24,792 bases of DNA, taken from DAOPJM01 sp964490325 (GTDB lineage: Bacteria; Bacillota; Clostridia; Christensenellales; CAG-138). Below the pieces are notes generated by a model. That model saw only the letters and a program-made list of their open reading frames with translations. It was not told where the DNA came from and did not search any database. Where the stretch lies: NCBI GenBank assembly GCA_964490325.1, contig CAZBBX010000030.1:1-24792 (forward strand), in the 5' to 3' direction. This document shows, piece by piece, positions 14,052-21,718 of the stretch (position 1 is the stretch's first letter; each line of letters begins with the position of its first letter). The translations under genes were made by a program, and so were the position numbers.

Positions 14052-15236
14052 ATGAACGTAACGCGAGCAAAGGATTTTTTGGTCAAGACGGCATACTGGG
14101 CGCTGTGGATCGCGCTGGTGTATGTCGCGTTTCGCTGGCTGATCCCGCTGCTGCTGCCCTTCTTTGTGGCGCTGCTGCTGGCGGCGGTGGTGCAGCCCTT
14201 GGCAAGGCTCATCCATACAAAGCTGCACCTGCCCAAAAAGTTCGGCGCCGCCGTATTGGTGACGCTGCTGTACCTCCTTTTGATGACGCTTGCGCTCCTG
14301 TTGAGCAGCGAGCTGATCGACTGGCTCAAGAACCTTGCGGGCTATTTTGAAGCGCGGGTCCTGCCCTCGGTGACGGCGCTGTTCGACGACCTGTCCGTCA
14401 TGATGAACGAGTGGAGCCCCGAGGTGCAGAGCTTCCTTCGCGGCATGGAGAGCGGCTTGGTCGAATCGCTCACGGCAAAGGTCTCCACCTTCTCCGCAAA
14501 CGCCGTGGCTGCGCTGATGACGGGGCTGCCGCAGACCCTGCTGACCGTGCTGTTCATGATCATTGCGACCTACTTTATCGCGTTGGACTATGAGCCGCTC
14601 GGCAAGGGCTTGGCGCGGCGCATGAGCGCGGAACGCTATGAGAAGTTCAGCGTGGGCGTCCGACACTTCAAGGACACCATCCTAAAATATCTGCGTTCCT
14701 ACGCGCTGATCTTTCTTATCACCTTTGCGCAGCTGACGCTTGGGCTGCTGCTGTGCGGCGTAGCGGACTTTTGGCTCATCGCGCTATTGATAGCGGTGTT
14801 CGACATCCTGCCCGTGGTGGGCAGCGGCATGGTGATGCTGCCTTGGTCGCTCATCGTCCTGCTGCGCGGTGATATCCCACTGGGTCTTGGACTGATGGCG
14901 GTCTACCTGTTCGTGGTGGTGTCGCGGCAGTTCATCGAGCCGCGCATCGTGGGAAGACGCGTGGGGCTGCACCCCGTTGTGACGCTCATCGCCATGTTCG
15001 TGGGCTATCGCCTGTTCGGGGGCATTGGCCTTATCGGTCTGCCGGTGCTGATCGCACTGCTGGTCAGTCTGAACGAGGAGGGCGTCCTTCGCTTTTTCCC
15101 CGTGTGCAGGGACATACCCGACGAGGAAAAGCCGCCGCGCAAGGACTTTCGGCGCTTCTTTCGGCGAAAGAAGGACGATGAAGCTGCGCTCGACACGCCA
15201 AGCGAGCCGCCATCCGAGGAAAAAGCTGCAAAATAA
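14052..15236 (+). CDS. AI-2E family / YtvI-like integral membrane protein
   Basis: A 394-residue polytopic membrane protein of PF01594 (AI-2E transporter/PerM family). N-terminal helices lie at about residues 13-50 and 60-85. A soluble loop follows, then the conserved C-terminal helix cluster with YFIALDYEPLG (about 173-183), ILPVVGSGMVMLPW (about 254-267), SRQFIEPRIVGRRVGLHP (about 294-311) and a late G-x-x-LIGLPVLIALL. YtvI members occur in spore formers; the transported substrate is unknown. The tail (about 350-394) is highly charged, basic then acidic. The only in-frame ATG near the conserved start is 14052; AAGGG (14046-14050) is too close to act as a normal ribosome binding site. Confidence 0.8.
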   Translation: MNVTRAKDFLVKTAYWALWIALVYVAFRWLIPLLLPFFVALLLAAVVQPLARLIHTKLHLPKKFGAAVLVTLLYLLLMTLALLLSSELIDWLKNLAGYFEARVLPSVTALFDDLSVMMNEWSPEVQSFLRGMESGLVESLTAKVSTFSANAVAALMTGLPQTLLTVLFMIIATYFIALDYEPLGKGLARRMSAERYEKFSVGVRHFKDTILKYLRSYALIFLITFAQLTLGLLLCGVADFWLIALLIAVFDILPVVGSGMVMLPWSLIVLLRGDIPLGLGLMAVYLFVVVSRQFIEPRIVGRRVGLHPVVTLIAMFVGYRLFGGIGLIGLPVLIALLVSLNEEGVLRFFPVCRDIPDEEKPPRKDFRRFFRRKKDDEAALDTPSEPPSEEKAAK

Positions 15237-15264
15237 TTGAAAATTCAAGCTGCTGTGTTACAAT
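15237..15264 (+). promoter_or_regulatory. Promoter upstream of the response regulator gene
   Basis: TTGAAA (15237-15242), a 16-bp spacer and TACAAT (15259-15264). The -35 starts at the base after the preceding stop codon. A second possible extended -10, TGGTATACT (15280-15288), lies downstream within a dyad. Confidence 0.6.
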
Positions 15265-15273
15265 TGCAACACA
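15254..15273. promoter_or_regulatory. 20-bp near-perfect palindrome over the -10 region
   Basis: TGTGTTACAATTGCAACACA (15254-15273) is self-complementary except for one position per arm. It covers the TACAAT box, so a dimeric repressor bound here would block the promoter. Confidence 0.55.
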
Positions 15274-15279
15274 AATGCA

Positions 15280-15300
15280 TGGTATACTGAACGTATACCA
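15280..15300. promoter_or_regulatory. Inverted repeat TGGTATAC-N5-GTATACCA before the response regulator gene
   Basis: Perfect 8-bp arms at 15280-15287 and 15293-15300 with spacer TGAAC. It abuts the ribosome binding site AAGGAGGGGG. The left arm with its next base forms TGGTATACT, as also found just before the YtvI-like gene at 14037. Confidence 0.55.
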
Positions 15301-15315
15301 AGGAGGGGGCAAGAA

Positions 15316-15975
15316 ATGATCAAGATATTGGTCGTCGACGACGAACCGCCCATTGCGAATCTCATTCGTATGAACCTGAGCAGGCAAGGCTATGCCGTGA
15401 CCTGCGCCTACGACGGACAGCAGGCCGCGGATCTATTGGAGAAAAACAGCTACGATCTGGCGCTGCTGGACATCATGCTGCCCAAATTCGACGGGTACGA
15501 CCTGTTGGCGTACATTCGTCCCATGGGCATCCCCGTGATATTTTTGACGGCGAAGGGCGATGTGCTCGACCGCGTGAAGGGGCTGAAGCTCGGCGCGGAG
15601 GACTACATCGTCAAGCCCTTTGAGATCGTGGAGCTTTTGGCGCGCATCGAGGTGGTGCTGCGCCGCTACAACAAGAGCCAATCCATCCTGCAGGTCTACG
15701 ACGTTTTGATCGACTTGGACGCCCGAGACGTGATGCAAAACGGCAAGCACATCGAGCTGACCCGCAAGGAGTTCGACCTGTTGGTGCTGTTCTGCCAAAA
15801 TCCCAACACCGCGCTGTTTCGCGAGACGCTGTTCGAGCGCATCTGGGATACGGATTACATCGGCGAGACCCGCACCCTGGACTCGCATGTACAGCGCCTC
15901 AGGCGCAAGTTAGGCTGGTCGGACAAGATCAAGACCGTCCACAAGATCGGCTACCGTTTGGATGTGCCCGAATAA
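15316..15975 (+). CDS. OmpR/PhoB-family response regulator
   Basis: A 219-residue response regulator. The receiver domain (1-115) has the acidic pocket Asp8/Asp9, phospho-acceptor Asp52 (LALLDIMLP), Thr78 and Lys100 (VKPFE). The C-terminal winged helix (about 125-217) has LTRKEFDLL, TLDSHVQRLRRKLG as recognition helix and the closing GYRLDVPE. It would be phosphorylated by the histidine kinase encoded 18 nt downstream and bind direct-repeat sites as a dimer. AAGGAGGGGG precedes the ATG. Two dyads upstream suggest tight control, possibly by another factor because OmpR-type regulators prefer direct repeats. A candidate target is the 11-bp-phased repeat at 18232-18250. Confidence 0.93.
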   Translation: MIKILVVDDEPPIANLIRMNLSRQGYAVTCAYDGQQAADLLEKNSYDLALLDIMLPKFDGYDLLAYIRPMGIPVIFLTAKGDVLDRVKGLKLGAEDYIVKPFEIVELLARIEVVLRRYNKSQSILQVYDVLIDLDARDVMQNGKHIELTRKEFDLLVLFCQNPNTALFRETLFERIWDTDYIGETRTLDSHVQRLRRKLGWSDKIKTVHKIGYRLDVPE

Positions 15976-15993
15976 GGCGGGCTGAAGCAGGCC

Positions 15994-17433
15994 ATGAAGT
16001 TCACGCTGAAAATTTGTCTTTGCACCGTGCTCATCGTTGCGATCCTCTTTGCAGTCGCGGGGCAGATCCTGATCGCGCAGAGCTTTGACGCTGCGCTTTC
16101 TTTTCGCGTGGACGCGGCCAAGGCCGAGTTTTCCGCCTTCGCCTCCGCTATGGAGGCGGAGATCTACGGCGCTTCCTTCTACTATAATATAGTCAGCGAA
16201 CCGATGTTTCGCGAGATCCTGCAGCGCGCCTCGGTCACGCAGGCGCTGGATTCCCCCTGCGCCATCTACGACATGGAGCGAGGGCTCCTTGCCTCCGTGG
16301 GGGGCGACTTTGCGGACAAATTGGATTTTGAGGAGTTAGCGGTGCGCCGCTTTGCGTATCGCTTGGAGCGAAGCGCGGACGGACGGGTGCTTTTATGCAC
16401 GGCGGGCTGCGTGGCGATCAGCGGACAGAACTACTACCTTGCCATCCGCTACGACGCAAGCGAGCTGATGCTTTTAAGGCGGACGCAGATTCGCTCGGTG
16501 CTGCTGCTGCACAGTCTGACCATCGTAGTCTCCACGGTGCTGATGCTGGTCATATCCTATGTTATGAGCCGCTCCGTGCGGCGGCTGAACCGCTTTGCGC
16601 AGCTCATCGGCGAGGGCAACTACGGCCGCCGCGCCAAGGTGTCGAGCTTGGACGAGATCGGCGATCTGACCGTCAGCTTCAACAGCATGGCAGGCGCCAT
16701 CGAGCAAAAGGTCAACGCGCTGGAGGGCTACGCCAAGCAGCAAAAGGACTTTGTAGCAAACTTTTCACACGAGCTGAAGACGCCCATGACCTCCATCATC
16801 GGCTATGCGGACATGCTGCGCAGCGCGCAGATGGACAGCGAGGACGCGTTCATGGCGGCAAACTTCATCTTCTCCGAGGGGAAGCGCTTGGAGGCGCTCT
16901 CCCTCAAGCTGATGGATCTGGTCGTGCTGGACAAGAACGACTATACGCTTATAAGGGGCTATTCCCGCCGCGTACTGGGACACGCCATCGCGGTGGTCAC
17001 GCCCATGCTGGAAAAGAACGAGCTGACGCTGGAGACCTCCATCGAGCAGTGCCTCATCCTGTACGAGAAGGATCTGCTGCTCACGCTCATCACCAACATC
17101 GTGGACAATGCGCGCAAGGCGTCCGAAAAGGGCAAGCGCATCATTCTGACGGGACGCAGGCAGGCTAACCGCTATCGCATCAGCGTGCAGGACTTTGGCA
17201 TCGGCATCCCCGAGGAGGAGCTGACGCGCATCACCGAGGCGTTCTTCATGGTGGACAAGTCCCGTGCGCGAGCGCTGCACGGCGCGGGGCTGGGTCTGGC
17301 GATCGGCAACCGCATCGCGGGACTGCACGGCAGCACGCTGCACTTTGAAAGCAAATTGGGCGAGGGAACGACCGTTTGGTTCGACCTGCCCCTTGCGGCG
17401 GCAAGCAAGCGGGGAAGGGAGGAGGACGAATGA
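15994..17433 (+). CDS. Membrane sensor histidine kinase
   Basis: A 479-residue HAMP-containing sensor kinase. Transmembrane helix 1 is about residues 6-29, the extracytoplasmic sensor about 30-168, helix 2 about 169-191 and HAMP about 192-245. The HisKA H-box is NFSHELKTPMTSI with phospho-accepting His259. The ATPase domain has the N-box NIVDNARKA (Asn368, Asn372), G1 DFGIGIPEEE and G2 GAGLGLAIG. It phosphorylates the partner OmpR-type regulator. The sensor region matches no ligand-binding family that I recognise. The start has only a weak Shine-Dalgarno (GAAGCAGG) and probably depends on upstream translation. Its stop overlaps the next start (ATGA). Confidence 0.93.
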   Translation: MKFTLKICLCTVLIVAILFAVAGQILIAQSFDAALSFRVDAAKAEFSAFASAMEAEIYGASFYYNIVSEPMFREILQRASVTQALDSPCAIYDMERGLLASVGGDFADKLDFEELAVRRFAYRLERSADGRVLLCTAGCVAISGQNYYLAIRYDASELMLLRRTQIRSVLLLHSLTIVVSTVLMLVISYVMSRSVRRLNRFAQLIGEGNYGRRAKVSSLDEIGDLTVSFNSMAGAIEQKVNALEGYAKQQKDFVANFSHELKTPMTSIIGYADMLRSAQMDSEDAFMAANFIFSEGKRLEALSLKLMDLVVLDKNDYTLIRGYSRRVLGHAIAVVTPMLEKNELTLETSIEQCLILYEKDLLLTLITNIVDNARKASEKGKRIILTGRRQANRYRISVQDFGIGIPEEELTRITEAFFMVDKSRARALHGAGLGLAIGNRIAGLHGSTLHFESKLGEGTTVWFDLPLAAASKRGREEDE

Positions 17434-18215
17434 GCGCGTCAAAGGAGCAAAGCAACAAGCGCCGCATCAGCAGAAAGGGCAAGAGCCGTTTGGTCTACAT
17501 CGGGCTTACCTTGGGCGTGGTCACGCTGGCGTTCCTCTGCGTTTGGCTGTCGGCGCTTCTGTTCAAGTCCGAGGAGAACGCCCTGATGGACGTGGATCAC
17601 TATGTGGCGGTCGACATCATCTCCTCCGAGAGCGTGGGCGACCCCCTGTCCCTTGCCACCCGCGTGGCTCTGTTTTCCACCTGCGACGAGGAGGGCAACG
17701 GCCGCGCCGTTCTGCCCGATGAGATCGACGAGGAGACGGCGCTGGAGCAGGGGCGCATCCTGTGGAACGCGTTCCTGTATGCAAGCTGCGGAGGACGCAG
17801 CACGCTTCCGAGCGGCGAATCCTATTTGGACATGATCGAATATGCGGACTGCGGCGCCATCCTGCGCGACTTCACCAACAGCGAGACGGGAGCGCGCTAT
17901 GCGCTCTGGTGCGTGCAGTACTGGTGCGACAGCGCGGCGGGGGAGACCTACTGCCTGTCCGTCCAGCTGGACAGCCGCACGGGGGAGCCGCTGTACCTGA
18001 GCTGCGCCCTCTTTGCAAACGTCAACGAGGACACGCGGCTTGCGGGCATGGACACGGTGGCGGCGCAGCTGGGCTATTCGGTGGATCCCGCCTTGGCAGA
18101 GATCACGGAGAACGCGGCGGGCTGCGTGGTCAGCCTGCCCTTGGGCGACACGCTGCTGCAAAAGACCTGCATCTACGGCAGCCAGTTCCTTTTCGAGCTA
18201 AAGCCTGCCGCATAG
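17430..18215 (+). CDS. Membrane-anchored Cys-rich extracytoplasmic protein of unknown function
   Basis: A 261-residue protein that I do not recognise. A basic cytoplasmic head (residues 1-20, KRRISRKGKSR) precedes one transmembrane helix (about 21-45). The rest, about 215 residues, should lie outside the membrane. It holds nine cysteines (for example in STCDEEG, YASCGG, YADCGAI, LWCVQYWC, TYCLSV and KTCIYG) and a W/Y-rich segment ALWCVQYWCDS. The ATG at 17430 overlaps the histidine kinase stop by four bases, with GGAGGAGG upstream, so it belongs to the two-component operon. It may modulate the sensor or be an accessory surface protein; that is inference from position only. Confidence 0.75.
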   Translation: MSASKEQSNKRRISRKGKSRLVYIGLTLGVVTLAFLCVWLSALLFKSEENALMDVDHYVAVDIISSESVGDPLSLATRVALFSTCDEEGNGRAVLPDEIDEETALEQGRILWNAFLYASCGGRSTLPSGESYLDMIEYADCGAILRDFTNSETGARYALWCVQYWCDSAAGETYCLSVQLDSRTGEPLYLSCALFANVNEDTRLAGMDTVAAQLGYSVDPALAEITENAAGCVVSLPLGDTLLQKTCIYGSQFLFELKPAA

Positions 18216-18231
18216 CGGGGCTGACATTTGT

Positions 18232-18250
18232 TTTCACCTTCGTTTCACCT
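18232..18250. promoter_or_regulatory. Direct repeat TTTCACCT with 11-bp period, candidate response-regulator site
   Basis: TTTCACCT occurs at 18232-18239 and again at 18243-18250, one helical turn apart, ending 7 bp before the -35 box of the pepF promoter. Same-face direct repeats just upstream of -35 are typical activator sites of OmpR/PhoB-type regulators, and one is encoded close by. Confidence 0.5.
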
Positions 18251-18257
18251 GATGTAC

Positions 18258-18286
18258 TTGAAATGCGGGATCGCTTGTTGTACAAT
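18258..18286 (+). promoter_or_regulatory. Promoter of pepF
   Basis: TTGAAA (18258-18263), a 17-bp spacer and TACAAT (18281-18286). Both hexamers match those before the response regulator gene. The leader would be about 20 nt with AGGAGGC as ribosome binding site. Confidence 0.7.
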
Positions 18287-18314
18287 CATGCTATAAACTT
18301 AGGAGGCGTATTTG

Positions 18315-20102
18315 ATGGAACTTCGCGAACGTAAGGACATGGACAAACAGTTTCAGTGGGATTTTTCCCACATGTGTCCCACGGACGAGGCATGGCGTGA
18401 CGCGCTGAAGGCGCTGGAAGCCGACGCCCCCAAGATCGAGGCGCTCAAGGGCACGCTGGGAGCGTCCAAGGAAGCGCTCGTTTCGGGCGTCAAGACGATG
18501 GCCGACATCATGGAGCGCGCAGAGGTGGCGTACATCTATGCCATGCTGCATAAGTCGGCGGACGGCGGCGATCCGCTGCATCAGGAGATGGACGGCCTTG
18601 CCATGAGCCTGATCGTCAAGCTCAGCATGGCGGCATCCTTTATCGAGCCGGAGATTCTGGCGATCCCCGCCGAGAAGCTGCACGCGTGGATGAGCGAGGC
18701 GGACATGGCGCAGTTCCGTCACTACCTGCAAAACATCGACCGCACCCGCGCCCATACGCTGGATGCCGAGCGCGAAAAGCTGCTGGCTCGCCTTGGGGAC
18801 GCCGCGCAGGCGCCATCGGACATCTACGAGATGCTGACCAACGTGGACATGGTGCTGCCCAAGATCGTGGACGCCAAGGGCGAGACGGCGCAGCTCACCG
18901 CAGGCAACTTCGGCGTCTATCGTGAAAGCCCCGTCCGCAGCGTGCGCGAGGCGGCCTTTGAGGGCATGTTCGGCACCTACAAAAAGTTCAACAACACCTT
19001 TGCCGCGACCTATGCGGGTTCGGTCAAGCTGGACTGCTTCAACGCGGGCGTTCGCGGCTATGAGAGCGCCTGCGGCGCGGCGCTGTTCCGCAACAACGTT
19101 CCCGTCAGCGTCTATGACAGCCTCATCGAGGCCGTCCGTGCGGCGCAGCCCACCATGCAGCGCTATCTGGAGCTGCGCAGGAAGGCGCTCAAGCTCGACG
19201 AGCTGGATGTGTTCGACCTGTATACGCCCATCGTGGAGGACGTGGACTACCCCATGCCCTTTGAAAACGGCAAGGAGCTGGTGCTTAAGGCGCTGGCGCC
19301 TCTGGGTGAGGACTATCATAAGCTTCTTGAGCGGGCATTTTCCGAGCGCTGGATCGACGTATACGAGAACAAGGGCAAGCGCAGCGGCGCTTTCAGCTGC
19401 GGTGTGTACGGCGTGCATCCCTATGTCCTGCTCAACTACACCGACGCCTTGGACGATGCGTTCACCCTTGCGCACGAGCTGGGTCACGCCATGCACTCCT
19501 ACCTGTCCGACAATACGCAGACCTACCTCAACCACGACTATGCCATCATGGCGGCGGAGGTCGCGTCCATCACCAACGAGATCCTGTTGACCAAGTACCT
19601 CTTGGCGACCGAGACGGACAAGAAGCGCCGCGCTTATGTGCTCAACCATCTGCTGGAGAGCGTGCGCACCACCATGGTGCGGCAGACCCTCTTTGCCGAG
19701 TTCGAGAAGAAGTCGCACGAAATGTACGAAGCGGGGCAGCCCCTGACCGCCAAGGCGCTCAACGAGCTGTATCTTGGCTTGGAGAGCGAGTACTACAAGG
19801 GCGCCAAGATCAACGAGCTTATCCAATACGAGTGGTCGTACATCCCTCACTTCTACACGGCGTTCTATGTGTACCAGTACGCAACGGGGCTTGCAAGCGC
19901 CATCGACATTGCCACCCGCATCCTAACTACCGGCGACGCCAAGAGCTATCTCAAGTACCTGTCCTTGGGCGGCAGCGACTATCCCATCGAGGAGCTGAAG
20001 GTAGCGGGCGTCGATCTGACCAAGCCCGACGTTGTGGCGGGAGCCATGGAGCTGTTCGGCAAGACCGTAGACGAGCTTGCCGCGCTGCTTGACGAGATCT
20101 AA
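18315..20102 (+). CDS. pepF: Oligoendopeptidase F (M3 family zinc metallopeptidase)
   Basis: A 595-residue cytoplasmic oligopeptidase, the usual PepF length. The N-terminal alpha-helical part contains the WDFSHM start and TAGNFGVYRESPVRSVREAA (about 195-214), as in M3B enzymes. The catalytic motif HELGHAMH begins at His387, with zinc ligands His387 and His391, catalytic Glu388 and a third ligand Glu415 (AAEVAS). The substrate-binding segment HFYTAFYVYQYATGLASA (about 513-530) closes the active site. It cleaves short peptides, for example in peptide recycling. ATG 18315 follows AGGAGGC (18301-18307) by seven bases. It has its own promoter and probably carries the next two genes in the same transcript. 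Confidence 0.95.
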   Translation: MELRERKDMDKQFQWDFSHMCPTDEAWRDALKALEADAPKIEALKGTLGASKEALVSGVKTMADIMERAEVAYIYAMLHKSADGGDPLHQEMDGLAMSLIVKLSMAASFIEPEILAIPAEKLHAWMSEADMAQFRHYLQNIDRTRAHTLDAEREKLLARLGDAAQAPSDIYEMLTNVDMVLPKIVDAKGETAQLTAGNFGVYRESPVRSVREAAFEGMFGTYKKFNNTFAATYAGSVKLDCFNAGVRGYESACGAALFRNNVPVSVYDSLIEAVRAAQPTMQRYLELRRKALKLDELDVFDLYTPIVEDVDYPMPFENGKELVLKALAPLGEDYHKLLERAFSERWIDVYENKGKRSGAFSCGVYGVHPYVLLNYTDALDDAFTLAHELGHAMHSYLSDNTQTYLNHDYAIMAAEVASITNEILLTKYLLATETDKKRRAYVLNHLLESVRTTMVRQTLFAEFEKKSHEMYEAGQPLTAKALNELYLGLESEYYKGAKINELIQYEWSYIPHFYTAFYVYQYATGLASAIDIATRILTTGDAKSYLKYLSLGGSDYPIEELKVAGVDLTKPDVVAGAMELFGKTVDELAALLDEI

Positions 20103-20124
20103 AAAAATAGGAAGAATGGATCGA

Positions 20125-20700
20125 ATGAAAAGAATCGCAGCCCTGCTGCTTATCGTGTTGCTTCTTGTAAGCGCAGCCTGCTCCGCAAAGAAGGGCGAGG
20201 CGGACAAGACCCCCTCGGATGCACCCGCCACGGACGCCGTTGTTACCGATGCGCCCGCGGGGGAGTTTGCCTTCACCTTCAGCACCACCGATCTTGACGG
20301 CACGGCGTATACCGAGGCCTGCTTTGCCGACTATGATCTGACGGTCATCAACGTGTGGGCGACCTGGTGCGGACCCTGCGTGGCGGAGCTGCCCGAGCTG
20401 GGGCGGCTCTTTGCCATGCTGCCCGACAACGTGCAGTTCTTGTCCATCTGCATCGACGGCGGGGACGATCCCGCGTACACCAAGCAGATCCTCACCGACA
20501 ACGGCTGCACCTATCCCACGCTGATCTTGGACGCAGGCTTGAAGGAAATGACAAGCGACATGAGGTACGTTCCCACGACGGTCTTTCTCAACAGCCGCGG
20601 TGAGCGCGTGGGCAAGCTGCAGGTGGGTGCGCCCAAAGGCGACGATGTTGCAAACGCTTACTACGACATGATCCTTGCCCGTCTGGAGGACGTGGGTTAG
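20125..20700 (+). CDS. Thioredoxin-like lipoprotein (TlpA/ResA type)
   Basis: A 191-residue lipoprotein. The signal MKRIAALLLIVLLLVSAA leads to lipidated Cys19, followed by a low-complexity linker rich in Asp, Ala and Thr. The thioredoxin-fold domain spans about residues 50-190. The active site is WCGPC (Cys82, Cys85) in INVWATWCGPCVAELPEL, and the cis-proline loop is YVPTTVFLN. As a TlpA/ResA-type protein it would reduce disulfides, or shuttle electrons to partner proteins, on the outer face of the membrane. The ATG at 20125 fits the lipoprotein signal and the AGGAAG at 20109-20114; the ATG at 20116 is too close to that site. It starts 22 nt after the pepF stop. Confidence 0.9.
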   Translation: MKRIAALLLIVLLLVSAACSAKKGEADKTPSDAPATDAVVTDAPAGEFAFTFSTTDLDGTAYTEACFADYDLTVINVWATWCGPCVAELPELGRLFAMLPDNVQFLSICIDGGDDPAYTKQILTDNGCTYPTLILDAGLKEMTSDMRYVPTTVFLNSRGERVGKLQVGAPKGDDVANAYYDMILARLEDVG

Positions 20701-20704
20701 CGCC

Positions 20705-21310
20705 ATGAACGAGCTGCTGCAATCCATCGCAAACTTCGCCGCGGGTACGGGCTTTTGGGTGTACGCCTTCATCTTCTTTGGAAAGCTGATGGAGGTGTCC
20801 ATCGGTACGCTGCGCATCGTGGTCATCAATCGCGGCATCCGCACGGTGGGCGCGCTGATGGCGTTTGCGGAGATCGTGCTGTGGCTGGTCGTTGCAAGCA
20901 CCGTGCTGACGGGCTTCCGCGAGGACTGGCTCAAAGCGCTGTTCTATGCCATTGCCTATGCCTTGGGGAACTTTTTGGGCTCCTTGCTGGACGAACGCTT
21001 GGCACTGGGGCTTTGCTCGGTGCAGGCCATCGTTCCCGGCGCCGCCGATGTGGAGAGGCTGTGCGCCGTTCTGCGCAAGGCGGGCTTTGCGGTCACGACC
21101 ATGGACGTTCGCGGCCGTGACAACGAGCACGGGATGCTCCTTATGAACATGAAGCGCAAGCGCAGCGGCGAGGCCATAGCCCTCATCGAAAAGGAGCTGC
21201 CCGACGCGGTCATCACCATCAGCGACGTAAAGACGCAGCGGCGAGGCTACCTGCCGGGCAGTACGCGGCCTGCGCTGCAGCGGCACAGCTATCGGCGGAT
21301 CGGCAAATAA
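20705..21310 (+). CDS. UPF0316/DUF2179 family membrane protein
   Basis: A 201-residue protein with three membrane helices (about residues 13-30, 39-60 and 75-95). A cytoplasmic DUF2179-type domain follows (about 110-180: VERLCAVLRKAGFAVTTMDVRGRDNEHGMLLMNMKRK and a later ITISDVKT strand). The N-terminal F-FGKLMEVSIGTLRIVVINRG pattern is typical of UPF0316. Its function is unknown; the DUF2179 domain resembles small ligand-binding or regulatory modules at the end of YitT-type membrane proteins. The ATG follows the upstream stop by four bases. The C-terminal basic tail (RPALQRHSYRRIGK) appears lineage-specific. A terminator follows. Confidence 0.8.
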   Translation: MNELLQSIANFAAGTGFWVYAFIFFGKLMEVSIGTLRIVVINRGIRTVGALMAFAEIVLWLVVASTVLTGFREDWLKALFYAIAYALGNFLGSLLDERLALGLCSVQAIVPGAADVERLCAVLRKAGFAVTTMDVRGRDNEHGMLLMNMKRKRSGEAIALIEKELPDAVITISDVKTQRRGYLPGSTRPALQRHSYRRIGK

Positions 21311-21329
21311 AAGCGCAAAATGTATGAAC

Positions 21330-21357
21330 GGGACGGCTTCGGCCGCCCCATTTTTTC
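21330..21357 (+). terminator. Intrinsic terminator with UUCG loop
   Basis: GGGACGGC (21330-21337) pairs with GCCGCCCC (21342-21349) with one mismatch around the very stable TTCG loop, followed by ATTTTTTC. It ends the pepF-thioredoxin-UPF0316 transcript. Confidence 0.85.
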
Positions 21358-21718
21358 AGCTTGGAAAATATGCATACTCACAAAGTTTATGAATATGAAG
21401 CAAATTATAATAATGGATGCATAAAGCTGCATAATCTTGGACAAAACGCCTCATAATATACGGAGCGGCGCACAAAAATATACAGGAATATATTGTATAT
21501 ACATTTGCATAAGGCTGATACTACTATAATATATTACAAAACAACGAAAAATTGGGTGTACACCATTTTCTGCGGAAAATTTTACAAAAATAATATGCAA
21601 AATCAATTACATCTGTACAGAAAGCTAAAGGAAAATTTAAGAAATATAGTATACAATATTTGAGATGAGAATATTTTCCCATATTCTCATCCAGTATTTG
21701 GAAGGAGCAAGCAGATTT
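21358..21718 (+). other. AT-rich promoter and leader region of the secreted peptidase gene
   Basis: About 360 bases without a gene, far richer in A and T than the flanking coding DNA. It contains several -10-like boxes, the best being TATAAT at 21525-21530 and TACAAT at 21652-21657. Neither has a good -35 at 17 bp. Repeated TGCATA/TGCATAA words occur (near 21371, 21417, 21428 and 21505), as do long A/T runs. A perfect hairpin lies at its end (21664-21691). A promoter at 21525 would give a leader of about 185 nt. Confidence 0.5.
21664..21691 (+). promoter_or_regulatory. Perfect 11-bp leader hairpin before the secreted peptidase gene
   Basis: GATGAGAATAT (21664-21674) and ATATTCTCATC (21681-21691) are exactly complementary, with loop TTTCCC. 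The hairpin ends 10 nt before the AAGGAG ribosome binding site and could stabilise the mRNA, control translation or be a protein-binding operator. No U-run follows, so it is not a terminator. Confidence 0.6.

Noticed and set aside
18291..19850. Minus-strand open frame of 519 codons opposite pepF
   Set aside because: pepF has the HELGH motif and full family length; the antisense product matches nothing and is His/Leu/Val/Arg biased.
21665..21718. Upstream ATG (21665) as the start of the secreted protein
   Set aside because: It lies within the leader hairpin and has no ribosome binding site; starting at 21719 gives a standard signal peptide and uses AAGGAG.
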